Shown here piece by piece: positions 53,555 through 62,087 of a stretch of DNA of 64,000 nt. The DNA is from Azospirillum agricola (lineage in GTDB: Bacteria > Pseudomonadota > Alphaproteobacteria > Azospirillales > Azospirillaceae), in contig NZ_JAGINM010000017.1 in the NCBI RefSeq assembly GCF_017876095.1, positions 1-64,000 on the forward strand. Direction: 5' to 3'. The position numbers and the translations under genes were made by a program. Under the pieces are notes generated by a model, which made no database searches, was not told the DNA's origin, and saw nothing but the letters and a program-made list of their open reading frames with translations. Each line of letters begins with the position of its first letter. The first letter of the stretch is position 1.

Positions 53555-54505
53555 TCAGCTGTCCTTCGGCTTCTGCGTGTCGCTGATCGGCTGGACGCCG
53601 GCCGGCTGGTCCTGCTGCTGTTGTTGCTGCTGCTGGTCCTGCGGGCGCTGATCCTGCGGGGGCGGTTCCTCGCGGCGCGGCGGGCCGGCCTTGACGTCGC
53701 TGTAGACCGCCTTGGCGATCTGGAGCAGTTCCTCCTTCGACAGACGCCCGGCCAGCGCGTAGGCCAGCGGCCCCTCGACCCAGTAGAAGGTCAGGACGTC
53801 GCCGTTCTGGGTGAAGCTGAACTCCGAGGCGTTGCCGGAGCGCGGCGCGCCGACGAACAGCGTGATCCGCTTGTTGCCGTCGTTGACGTACATGTACTGA
53901 GCGCCGGCGCCGAGATCGGTCGGCAGCGAGCGCCCGCCGATCAGCCGGAAACCGACCCGGCCGAGATCCGGTCCGAACACGTCGCGCCCCATCCGCTTGG
54001 ACAGCCAGCCGTTCAGCTCGTCCTGGTTGTCGGCGCCAAGCTCGACCTGGAAGCGTTCGTCGGCGGTGTAGAAGCGGTGGGCCTGCGTCGCCTCCTCGGC
54101 GAAGGTGGCGAGCGTCTGGCGCTGCTGCTGCTGTTGCTGGACCACCGGCGAGGGACCTTGCGCGCCGCGCCCGAACCAGCCGCCGCCGGCCCCCGCCACC
54201 ACCAGCATGACCGCGGCGGCGAATCGCACCAGCGGCCGGGCGTGCCAGGGCGGCCGGTTGTCGTTGAAGGCCAGCCGGCCCTTCAGCCGGTCGGCCAGTT
54301 CCTGCTCCTCGTCGGTCGGCGGCTCGCGCAGCACGGTGTCGAACAGGTCGTGCAGCAGCGCCGTCTGCGTCCGGTAATCCTCGGCCCGCCGGGCGGCCTC
54401 CGGATCGTCGGCCAGCCAGCGTTCCACCGCGAGACGGCGGTTGCCGTCCAGTTGGCCGTCCACATAGGCGTGGAGTTCGGCCTCGCTCACCCGTTGCGCG
54501 CTCAT
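53555..54505 (-). CDS. Transmembrane anti-sigma factor with polyglutamine tracts
   Basis: This is a 316-residue protein. The N-terminal anti-sigma region (SEAELHAYVDGQLDGNRRL, about 7-55) lacks the His/Cys zinc ligands of ZAS anti-sigma factors. One TM helix (about 90-108, VRFAAAVMLVVAGAGGGWF) precedes a periplasmic domain (120-265). Two Gln-rich tracts, around 122-128 and 286-302, are encoded by CAG/CAA repeats. It overlaps the ECF sigma gene stop by 1 nt and is the likely inhibitor. Confidence 0.88.
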   Translation of the reverse strand: MSAQRVSEAELHAYVDGQLDGNRRLAVERWLADDPEAARRAEDYRTQTALLHDLFDTVLREPPTDEEQELADRLKGRLAFNDNRPPWHARPLVRFAAAVMLVVAGAGGGWFGRGAQGPSPVVQQQQQQRQTLATFAEEATQAHRFYTADERFQVELGADNQDELNGWLSKRMGRDVFGPDLGRVGFRLIGGRSLPTDLGAGAQYMYVNDGNKRITLFVGAPRSGNASEFSFTQNGDVLTFYWVEGPLAYALAGRLSKEELLQIAKAVYSDVKAGPPRREEPPPQDQRPQDQQQQQQQQDQPAGVQPISDTQKPKDS

Positions 54506-55017
54506 CACTTCACCCGCCGGAGGGCAACGCCGCCCTCGTTCGCCAGTTTCGCCCTGACCGCCTCGCGCGCCCGCGAGAGGCGCGACATGACGGTCCCGAT
54601 CGGCACGCCGAGCATCTCGGCGACCTCGTCGTATTTCAGGCCCTCCAGCGCCACCAGAAGCAGCACCTTGCGCTGCTCCTCGGGCAGTTCGTCGACCGCG
54701 CGCATCATCTCGCGCAGTTCGACCCGCTCCTCCTGCCGTGCCGGCGTGACCAGCTTCGATTCGACGTCCTCGACGTCGACCTCGACCGGGCGGGAGGCCT
54801 TGGACCGGACCTGATTGACGTGGACGTTGTGCAGGATCGTGAACAGCCACGCCCGCAGGTTCGTCCCCGCCTGGAAGCTGTCGGCGCGCGCCACCGCGCG
54901 CGTCAGCGCCTCCTGCACCAGATCCTCGGCGTCCGCGCGGTTGTTGCGCAGCAAAGCCCGCGCGTAGCGCCGCAAGGACGCAATGTGGACTTCCAGATCG
55001 ACCCCGAATTTGCTCAA
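54505..55017 (-). CDS. ECF-family RNA polymerase sigma factor
   Basis: This 170-residue sigma-70 family factor has region 2 (LRRYARALLRNNRADAEDLV and ARADSFQAGTNLRAWLFTIL) and region 4 (LPEEQRKVLLLVALEG, AEMLGVPIGTVMSRLSRARE). It starts at TTG 55017, as no ATG fits. Its stop overlaps the anti-sigma start by 1 nt, so the two are co-translated. It is probably released by envelope or oxidative stress; the regulon cannot be inferred from here. Confidence 0.9.
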   Translation of the reverse strand: MSKFGVDLEVHIASLRRYARALLRNNRADAEDLVQEALTRAVARADSFQAGTNLRAWLFTILHNVHVNQVRSKASRPVEVDVEDVESKLVTPARQEERVELREMMRAVDELPEEQRKVLLLVALEGLKYDEVAEMLGVPIGTVMSRLSRAREAVRAKLANEGGVALRRVK

Positions 55018-55154
55018 CCGCGCACCCGATCGTTTCGGTCACGCCATGGCTCGCGCCATGGCTCCCCTTCTCGACGAAGGGGTCGAGAACAGGAACGCGG
55101 CGCCGCAATCCAGGGCCGGGCCTTTTTGACAAGGACCCGATGCATATGGGTGCG

Positions 55155-55180
55155 AACGCGCGTCCCGCATCCTTTATTCC
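55155..55180 (-). promoter_or_regulatory. Candidate ECF-type promoter upstream of the sigma gene
   Basis: On the minus strand GGAAT (55180-55176) is followed after 17 nt by CGTT (55158-55155), close to the GGAAC-N16/17-CGTT general-stress (EcfG) promoter. It is 138 nt before the TTG start. It could serve general-stress control or autoregulation. Confidence 0.4.
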
Positions 55181-55240
55181 AGACTTTTGTCGGCGTGCAG
55201 CAAAATTCCGGCGAAAAGGTGGCGATGACGCGGAAAGGCT

Positions 55241-55924
55241 TCAGCCGCAACCACCGCAGGCGACCGCCGCGACCCGCTGCGGCGGCTTGGGAAGCGGTTT
55301 GGGGACCGGCTTGGGCGCTGCCGGCACCGGCCGGGCTTGGGGCGGAATGTGGGTTTCCACCACCGGCCGCAGCCGCGACAACGCGCGTTCGGTCTCGTCG
55401 AGGACGGCGACGACGCTGCGCCACGGCCCGGTGTCGAGGATGCCGCGCCAGTCGCAGCCGAACAGGCCGGAGATCAGCCAGCCGCACAGCAGGACGACGA
55501 CGATCTGTTCGGAAAAACCGCCGGTCTTGATGATCGGCAGCGCGAAGGTGCGCCGCCGCTTCAGCGGGTAGAGCAGCGGCAGCCCGGCCGGCGACAGCAG
55601 GTCGCCCGCCAGATGCATCATGTAGCCGACCAGGAATGGCGCGGTGAAGCGGGCGTAGGCGCCGCTTTCCAGGAACAGCCAGGTGCAGGCCCCCACCGCC
55701 AGCAGCGAATGGGTGATGCCGCGATGGCCGAAGACGACGGAGATGGGAATCGAGATCGGCTTCAGCCGGCTGCCCAGCGCCGATTTCGGATGGTCGATGT
55801 CGGGCGCCAGCGAGCCGAGCACCGCCATGCCCAGCGCCAGCGGGTCGAGCGCGGGCAGGCCGAAGCGCGCCGACAGCCATGTCCAGGTCGCGGCACCGAC
55901 GATGATGTGCGAGGACGCCATCAT
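55241..55924 (-). CDS. YdjM-like inner-membrane metal-dependent hydrolase
   Basis: This is a 227-residue polytopic membrane protein of the DUF457/YdjM family. Conserved acid/His residues are in APDIDHPKSALG, FGHRGITHSLL and HLAGDLLSPAG. The C-terminus is a Pro-rich tail (PKPVPKPLPKPPQ) ending in CGGCG. ATG 55924 with GGGAGGACGG upstream fits; the longer frame to 55993 lacks a ribosome site. Its role is not established; E. coli YdjM is LexA-regulated. Confidence 0.82.
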   Translation of the reverse strand: MMASSHIIVGAATWTWLSARFGLPALDPLALGMAVLGSLAPDIDHPKSALGSRLKPISIPISVVFGHRGITHSLLAVGACTWLFLESGAYARFTAPFLVGYMMHLAGDLLSPAGLPLLYPLKRRRTFALPIIKTGGFSEQIVVVLLCGWLISGLFGCDWRGILDTGPWRSVVAVLDETERALSRLRPVVETHIPPQARPVPAAPKPVPKPLPKPPQRVAAVACGGCG

Positions 55925-56067
55925 TTCGCGCCGTCCTCCCCCGATGCCCGCACCCTCGGTTCCCCTCCACGGTCTCCGCGTCTGCCGTGGCACGGAAAAC
56001 GGAGGGAAATCCTAGCATCGGAACGCAGTCGGAACAACCATGCGGTGCGTGTGGCGGAGAGGAAACG

Positions 56068-56087
56068 GGAGGGGAGACGCCCCCTCC
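56068..56087 (-). terminator. Terminator-like hairpin after prpE
   Basis: GGAGGGG and CCCCTCC form a 7-bp stem around 6 nt, followed on the minus strand by CGTTTCC, 31 nt beyond the prpE stop. Confidence 0.5.
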
Positions 56088-56117
56088 GCCACCATCGCGA
56101 TTCCTACGCCGCCCGCG

Positions 56118-58043
56118 TTACGCCGCCCCGCCGCCGGACTTGGCGTAGCCGAGCGACTGCAACGCCTCGGCGATCTCCGGCAGGATGCCGGGGTCGTCGA
56201 TGGTCGCCGGCATCTTGTAGTCCTGGCTGTCGGCGATCTTCTGCATGGTGCCGCGCAGGATCTTGCCCGAGCGGGTCTTCGGCAGCCGCTCCACCACCAA
56301 GGCGCGCTTGAAGTCGGCGACCGGGCCGATCCGCTCGCGCACCAGGGCAACGATCTCCTTGACGATGTCGGCGTGCGGGCGGCTCACCCCCGCCTTGAGG
56401 CAGACGAAGCCGAGCGGCACCTGCCCCTTGAGGTCGTCGGCGACGCCGATCACCGCGCACTCCGCCACGTCGCGGTGGCTGGCCAGCACCTCCTCCATCG
56501 CGCCGGTCGACAGGCGGTGGCCGGCGACGTTGATGATGTCGTCGGTGCGCGCCATCACATAGACGTAGCCGTCGTCGTCGATGAAGCCGGCGTCGCCGGT
56601 CTGGTAATAGCCGGGATAGTCGGCGAGGTAGGATTTCTTGAAGCGCTCGTCGGCCTTCCACAGGGTCGGCAGCGTGCCCGGCGGCAGCGGCAGCTTCACG
56701 CAGATGGCGCCGATGTCGCCGCGCGGCACCTCCTGCAGCTCGGCGTTCAGCACCCGCACGTCCCAGCCCGGCATCGGCCGAGTCGCCGAGCCGTACTTGA
56801 TCGGGAACAGATGGACGCCCAGCGGGTTGCCGGAGATCGCCCAGCCGGTCTCGGTCTGCCACCAATGGTCGATCACCGGGACCTTCAGATTGTCCTCGGC
56901 CCAATGCAGCGTGTCGGGGTCGGAGCGCTCGCCGGCCAGGAACAGGGCGCGGAAATGCGACAGGTCGTACTTCTTGAGGTAATTGGCGTCGGGATCCTCG
57001 CGCTTGATGGCGCGGAAGGCGGTGGGGGCGGTGAACAGCGTGCCGACCTTGTGCTGCTCGATCACCCGCCAGAAGGTGCCCGGATCGGGGGTGCCGACCG
57101 GCTTGCCCTCGAACACCAGGGTCGTCGCCCCGGTCAGCAGCGGCGCGTAGACGATGTAGGAATGGCCGACCACCCAGCCGACGTCCGACGCCGCCCAATA
57201 CACCTCGCCGGGCTGGACGTTGTAGATGTTGGTCATCGTCCAGCGCAGCGCCACCGCGTGGCCGCCGTTGTCGCGCACCACGCCCTTGGGCTGGCCGGTC
57301 GTGCCCGAGGTGTAGAGGATGTAGAGCGGGTCGGTCGCCGCGACGGGCACGCAGTCCGCCGGCTCGGCCGCCGCCACCGCCTCGGCCCAGTCGACGTCGC
57401 GGCCCTCGACCAGGGTGGCGGTCTCCTGCGGGCGCTGGAAGACGATGACGCGCGACGGCTTGTGCGACGACTGCTCGATGGCGGCGTCGAGCATCGGCTT
57501 GTACTTGACGACCCGGTTCGGCTCGATGCCGCAGGAGGCCGAGACGATGGCCTTGGGCGTGCAGTCGTCGATCCGCGTCGCCAGTTCGTTGGGGGCGAAG
57601 CCGCCGAACACCACCGAATGCACCGCCCCCAGCCGCGCGCAGGCCAGCATGGCGACGACCGACTGCGGGATCATCGGCATGTAGAGCAGAACGCGGTCGC
57701 CCTTCCCGACGCCCTGGGCGCGCAGCGCGCCGGCGAATCGGGCGACCTGGTCCTGAAGCTCGGCGTAGGTGATGGTCTGGACGGTCTGCGTCACCGGGCT
57801 GTCGTAGATGATCGCCGCCTGCGCGCCGCGCCCGGCCGCGACGTGACGGTCCACGGCGTTGTGGCAGGTGTTCAGCTCGCCACCGACGAACCAGCGGTAG
57901 AAGGGCGCGCTGCTGTCGTCCAGGATCGTGTCGGCCGGCTTGTACCAGTCGATGTCCTTGGCGGCGTCGCCCCAGAATCCGGCGGGATCGGACAGGGAGC
58001 GGGCGTGCATCTCGTTGAAGCGTTCGGCTGTGCTCGGGCTCAT
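56118..58043 (-). CDS. prpE: Propionyl-CoA synthetase
   Basis: This 641-residue AMP-forming acyl-CoA ligase activates propionate (and possibly acetate) to the CoA ester. Motifs are YTSGTTGQPKGVVRD, WWQTETGW, YYQTGDAG and the acetylatable-Lys segment PKTRSGKILRGTM. The N-terminal ACAS domain and length favour PrpE over acetyl-CoA synthetase (about 650 residues with a different start). It is monocistronic. Confidence 0.9.
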   Translation of the reverse strand: MSPSTAERFNEMHARSLSDPAGFWGDAAKDIDWYKPADTILDDSSAPFYRWFVGGELNTCHNAVDRHVAAGRGAQAAIIYDSPVTQTVQTITYAELQDQVARFAGALRAQGVGKGDRVLLYMPMIPQSVVAMLACARLGAVHSVVFGGFAPNELATRIDDCTPKAIVSASCGIEPNRVVKYKPMLDAAIEQSSHKPSRVIVFQRPQETATLVEGRDVDWAEAVAAAEPADCVPVAATDPLYILYTSGTTGQPKGVVRDNGGHAVALRWTMTNIYNVQPGEVYWAASDVGWVVGHSYIVYAPLLTGATTLVFEGKPVGTPDPGTFWRVIEQHKVGTLFTAPTAFRAIKREDPDANYLKKYDLSHFRALFLAGERSDPDTLHWAEDNLKVPVIDHWWQTETGWAISGNPLGVHLFPIKYGSATRPMPGWDVRVLNAELQEVPRGDIGAICVKLPLPPGTLPTLWKADERFKKSYLADYPGYYQTGDAGFIDDDGYVYVMARTDDIINVAGHRLSTGAMEEVLASHRDVAECAVIGVADDLKGQVPLGFVCLKAGVSRPHADIVKEIVALVRERIGPVADFKRALVVERLPKTRSGKILRGTMQKIADSQDYKMPATIDDPGILPEIAEALQSLGYAKSGGGAA

Positions 58044-58216
58044 CGGGGCGTCCCCTTTTGTTATATTTGGCTAGCATTTCCTCATGGGCGCGCAACGAAT
58101 CGCCACGCTCCCCCGCCCCAATCTGCGCCGAGTCCATAAGCTTGTGCAAATGTCAGAAAGTCGGGGGTGCGACGGACCGTCACACTCCCTACTTTCGGGT
58201 TATCCCCCAATCCGTC

Positions 58217-58654
58217 TCAGAACCCGACGCAGGCGGGGCGCAGCACGGTGCCGACCGACTGCTGGTGGAACTGCTCCTTGTAGAGGTCGACGATCTCGCG
58301 GATCAGCGTGAGGGAGGCGGCGTCCTGCGGCGTCAGCAGGGTGAGGATCTTGCTCGGCTCGCGGATCAGCCGGCCGGTCCCGCTGTCGCGCCAATGGCCC
58401 GAGGCGTCATGGATCGTCAGCCCGTCGGGAAAGCGGGGCGTGATCTCGCGGTCGAGGAACTGCGTCCAATCCTTCTCGCTGACGCCCACCGCGTCGCCGA
58501 CGTTGCGGCCGAAGTAGAGCGTCGCCTCGACCATCGGGCTGCCGGCCAGCGCGGCGCAGTCCATGACCGGCAGCGGCGCCGGTGCCGGCGCGAATTGGGC
58601 GAAGGCGCCGGCCGGACACAGCAGGGAGAGGGACAGCAGGGCCGCGCGGATCAT
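58217..58654 (-). CDS. DUF3574-family secreted protein
   Basis: This 145-residue protein has a signal peptide (MIRAALLSLSLLCPAGAFAQ, cut near residue 19) and a short domain with TLYFGRNVGDAVGVSEKDW, FLDREITPRFPDGLTIHDAS and GHWRDSGTGRLIREPSKIL, which fits DUF3574. It is thought to be periplasmic; the function is unknown. The conserved cysteines (CAALAGS and PACVGF) could form a disulfide. Confidence 0.82.
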   Translation of the reverse strand: MIRAALLSLSLLCPAGAFAQFAPAPAPLPVMDCAALAGSPMVEATLYFGRNVGDAVGVSEKDWTQFLDREITPRFPDGLTIHDASGHWRDSGTGRLIREPSKILTLLTPQDAASLTLIREIVDLYKEQFHQQSVGTVLRPACVGF

Positions 58655-58806
58655 GAGGGTCGCCTCCGTGGAACGGGCCTCCGTGGAACGGATGGGGCGA
58701 TGATAGGCGATTTTCCGTTGCCGGCGAAGCGGTTGCACCGGATCGCCGGCCATGCCGCCCGCCCTAGTCTCTGGTCAGACGGTCGCCGGGCGGCTATGGA
58801 TGAAGC

Positions 58807-59163
58807 ATGTCGTCCGATCCGCCCATCACCGGGATCCGCCCCATCCTGACCGTCGTGCATGGCAACGGCGAGCGGCTGATCGTGGCCCGGCTGACCAACC
58901 TCGGCGGCGGCAGCCAGTCGAACCGCTTCGTGCTGCGCCAGCCGGACTTCCGCGCGCCGTGGGCGCAGCCGGACAAGGGCTATTTCGGTTACGCCGAGGT
59001 CGCCCGCGCGCTCGACGCCAACGGCTGGCGCGGCTGCCGGATCGAGGCGATGGCGACCACCGACCCGGAGGAGCGCCGCGCCCGCCTGCTGGCCCGCAAG
59101 AAGCTGCACCTGCAATGCGTCGAGGCGGCGATCCGCCGCGCGCAGGACGCCGATCCGGCCTGA
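58807..59163 (+). CDS. Hypothetical protein
   Basis: No family is recognised. The 118-residue protein has two ordered regions, ILTVVHGNGERLIVARLTNL and a basic C-terminal helix (RLLARKKLHLQCVEAAI). There is no signal peptide or membrane helix. The start ATG 58807 has GGATGAAGC upstream. It is 99 nt before pepF and co-directional with it. Confidence 0.7.
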   Translation: MSSDPPITGIRPILTVVHGNGERLIVARLTNLGGGSQSNRFVLRQPDFRAPWAQPDKGYFGYAEVARALDANGWRGCRIEAMATTDPEERRARLLARKKLHLQCVEAAIRRAQDADPA

Positions 59164-59261
59164 CCCTTTCACCGCGCGCGCAGGCTTTCATCGCTCACGC
59201 AAGGCTTTGAGCCGAACACGGGGGCGCTTATATCCATCGGACCAATCGTCAGGAGGGTTCG

Positions 59262-61064
59262 ATGACCAGCAGCGCCGCCACGGCCGCAACCGACAGCCCG
59301 GATCTGGGCGCTCTTCCCGCCTGGAACCTCGACGACCTGTATCCCGGCATGGACTCGCCCGAGCTGAAGGCCGACCTCGACCGGATGGAGACGGAGTCCA
59401 AGGGCTTCCGCGACCGCTACGCCGGCAAGCTCGCCGATCTCGACGGCGACGGGCTGGCGGCGGCCATCCGCGCCTACGAGGACATCGACGAGACGCTGTC
59501 GCGCGCCATGTCCTACGCCGGGCTCGTCTACAACGGCAACATGGTCGATCCCGACATCGCCAAATTCTACCAGTCGGCGCAGGAGCGGGTGAACACCATC
59601 TCCGCCCACCTGATCTTCTTCACGCTGGAGATCAACCGGCTGGAGGAACAGGCGCTCGCCGCCAGGCTGAAGCAGTCGAAGGCGCTGGCGCGCTACGCCC
59701 CCTGGCTGCGCGACACCCGGCTCTACCGCGACCACCAGCTTTCCGACGAGGCCGAACGGCTGCTGCACGACAAGTACGTCGTCGGCCGCGCCGCCTGGAA
59801 CCGGCTGTTCGACGAGACCATCGCCAGCCTGCGCTTCCCCATCGGCGGCAAGGAGCTGACCTGCGCCGAGGCGCTGAACCGCCTGTCCGACCGCGACCCG
59901 GCCGCCCGCCGCGAGGCCGGCGAGGTGGTGGGCCGCGTCATGGGCGACAACTCCCGCCTGTTCGCGCTGATCACCAACACGCTGGCCAAGGACAAGGAGA
60001 TCGAGGACAACTGGCGCAACTACCCGACGCCGACCGCCGCCCGCAACCTGTCCAACCGGGTCGAGGACGAGGTGGTCGACGCGCTGGCCTCCGCCGTCAA
60101 GGGCGCCTACCCCGACCTGTCGCACCGTTATTACAAACTCAAGGCCAAGTGGTTCGGCCAGGAGCATCTCGACTACTGGGACCGCAACGCCCCGCTGCCC
60201 GACGACAGCGACCGCAGCATCCGCTGGGACGAGGCGCGCGACATCGTGCTCGGCGCCTACGGCCGCTTCTCGCCGGAGCTGGCGAGCATCGGCAAGCGCT
60301 TCTTCGACAACCCGTGGATCGACGCCCCGGTCCGCCCCGGCAAGGCGCCGGGCGCCTTCGCCCACCCGACGGTGCCCAGCGTCCACCCCTACCTGCTGGT
60401 CAACTACCAGGGCAAGACGCGCGACGTGATGACGCTCGCCCATGAGCTTGGGCACGGCGTCCACCAGATCCTGGCCGGCAAGCAGGGTCATTTCCTGTCC
60501 GACACGCCGCTGACGCTGGCCGAGACCGCCTCGGTCTTCGGCGAGATGCTGACCTTCCGCGCCCTGCTCGCCGCCGAGACCGACCCGAAGCGCCGCCGCA
60601 TCATGCTGGCGAGCAAGGTCGAGGACATGCTGAACACGGTGGTCCGCCAGATCGCCTTCTTCGACTTCGAGCGCCGGGTCCACACCGAGCGCCGCGAGGG
60701 CGAACTGACCGCCGAGCGCATCGGCGAGATCTGGATGGCCGTGCAGACCGAGAGCCTCGGCCCGGCGCTGCGCTTCGACGAGGGGTACCGGAACTACTGG
60801 TCCTACATCCCGCACTTCATCCATTCGCCCTTCTACGTCTACGCCTACGCCTTCGGCGACTGCCTGGTGAACTCGCTCTACGCGGTCTACCAGGACGCCG
60901 AGCAGGGCTTCGCCGAGAAGTATCTGGCGATGCTGACGGCCGGCGGCACGCTGCGCCACCAGGAGCTGCTGGCCCCCTTCGGGCTCGACGCCTCCGACCC
61001 GGCCTTCTGGCAGAAGGGGCTGAACGTCATCCGCGGATTCGTCGACGAGTTGGAGGCGGCTTGA
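59262..61064 (+). CDS. pepF: Oligoendopeptidase F (M3 metallopeptidase)
   Basis: This 600-residue cytosolic zinc endopeptidase hydrolyses short peptides. The zinc site is HELGHGVHQ, with a downstream Glu in SETASVFGEM-like LAETASVFGEM. The N-terminal helical domain and the closing motif are usual for PepF. AGGAGGG upstream is the ribosome site. Confidence 0.95.
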   Translation: MTSSAATAATDSPDLGALPAWNLDDLYPGMDSPELKADLDRMETESKGFRDRYAGKLADLDGDGLAAAIRAYEDIDETLSRAMSYAGLVYNGNMVDPDIAKFYQSAQERVNTISAHLIFFTLEINRLEEQALAARLKQSKALARYAPWLRDTRLYRDHQLSDEAERLLHDKYVVGRAAWNRLFDETIASLRFPIGGKELTCAEALNRLSDRDPAARREAGEVVGRVMGDNSRLFALITNTLAKDKEIEDNWRNYPTPTAARNLSNRVEDEVVDALASAVKGAYPDLSHRYYKLKAKWFGQEHLDYWDRNAPLPDDSDRSIRWDEARDIVLGAYGRFSPELASIGKRFFDNPWIDAPVRPGKAPGAFAHPTVPSVHPYLLVNYQGKTRDVMTLAHELGHGVHQILAGKQGHFLSDTPLTLAETASVFGEMLTFRALLAAETDPKRRRIMLASKVEDMLNTVVRQIAFFDFERRVHTERREGELTAERIGEIWMAVQTESLGPALRFDEGYRNYWSYIPHFIHSPFYVYAYAFGDCLVNSLYAVYQDAEQGFAEKYLAMLTAGGTLRHQELLAPFGLDASDPAFWQKGLNVIRGFVDELEAA

Positions 61065-61173
61065 CCGCGGTCAATCATCCCTGATTCGTGTGTGGGTATG
61101 ATGGCCTCCGGAGCTTCGGTTCCGGAGGCCATTTCCTTTTCCCCATCCTTCCTTTCCAAGGACAGCACCCACC

Positions 61174-61554
61174 ATGATCGCGTTCGACGACATCGCCCTG
61201 GGTTACGCGGTCATGGACCGCGACCACGCCGATTCCCTGGAACTGTGGGAGGCCGCCAAGGCGGCGCCGGCCGGCGCGCTGGCCGCCCCCTTCGCCGCCT
61301 TCGCCAATCATCTGCGCGAGCATTTCGCGCGGGAGGAGGCGCTGATGACCGAAAAGGGCTTCTTCGCCCTGCATTGCCACAGCGGCGAGCACGCCCGCGT
61401 GCTGGAGGGCATCGCGTCGGTCGAGGCCGAGCTGGCCGGCGGCGGGGAGGAGCGCGCCCGGCGCTATCTGCGTCACCAGTTCCCGGACTGGTTCCACAAT
61501 CATCTGGCGACGATGGACCGGGTGACGGCCGCCTTCCTGGCGAACGCGCCCTGA
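61174..61554 (+). CDS. Hemerythrin-like protein
   Basis: This is a 126-residue four-helix di-iron protein. Ligand candidates are His18, His46/His50 (NHLREHFAREE), Glu54, His69/His73 (HSGEH), His110 and Asp115, the bacteriohemerythrin pattern. It may bind oxygen or sense it. It lies 109 nt after pepF with its own likely transcript and a terminator downstream. Confidence 0.85.
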   Translation: MIAFDDIALGYAVMDRDHADSLELWEAAKAAPAGALAAPFAAFANHLREHFAREEALMTEKGFFALHCHSGEHARVLEGIASVEAELAGGGEERARRYLRHQFPDWFHNHLATMDRVTAAFLANAP

Positions 61555-61628
61555 CCATGACCGGACCGGGCGGTTTCAGGCATCCGGATCGCCGGACCAC
61601 GCCGCCTGGAACCGGCCCGGAAACGACG

Positions 61629-61657
61629 AAAGCCGGCTCCATGGGGAGGCCGGCTTT
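61629..61657 (+). terminator. Terminator after the hemerythrin gene
   Basis: AAAGCCGGC and GCCGGCTTT pair over 9 bp around 11 nt and are followed by TTTCG. It also ends the opposite-strand tRNA-Lys transcripts, which run toward it. Confidence 0.65.
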
Positions 61658-61696
61658 TCGTGGGTCGTCGTGTGGTCGTGTGGTCGTCTGTTGGGA

Positions 61697-61772
<76 letters not shown>

Positions 61773-61799
61773 ATCCGCAACGTCGTTCGCTTCAAGAGA

Positions 61800-61875
<76 letters not shown>

Positions 61876-62087
61876 ATCCCTTGACCGATGTCCTATCGGC
61901 GCTTGCGCAACCGACTGTCCATCGTTCCGGCCTTGCCGTGGGCCCGGCCGGTGTGGCGCGGTTTATAGCGAAGCCCCTCGGAGCTGTCGATAGCAAAATA
62001 CCCGAATGCGTGCATTTTTTTGAAGCGGTGCCGGCCACCCGCCCGCTACACCACCGCGCAACGGATGATCGCAGGGGAGGACACGGC

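Noticed and set aside
61881..62087. N-terminal extension of the methyltransferase reaching the tRNA gene
   Set aside because: ATG 62088 has a good ribosome site and fits the domain start; the extension has no homologous features.
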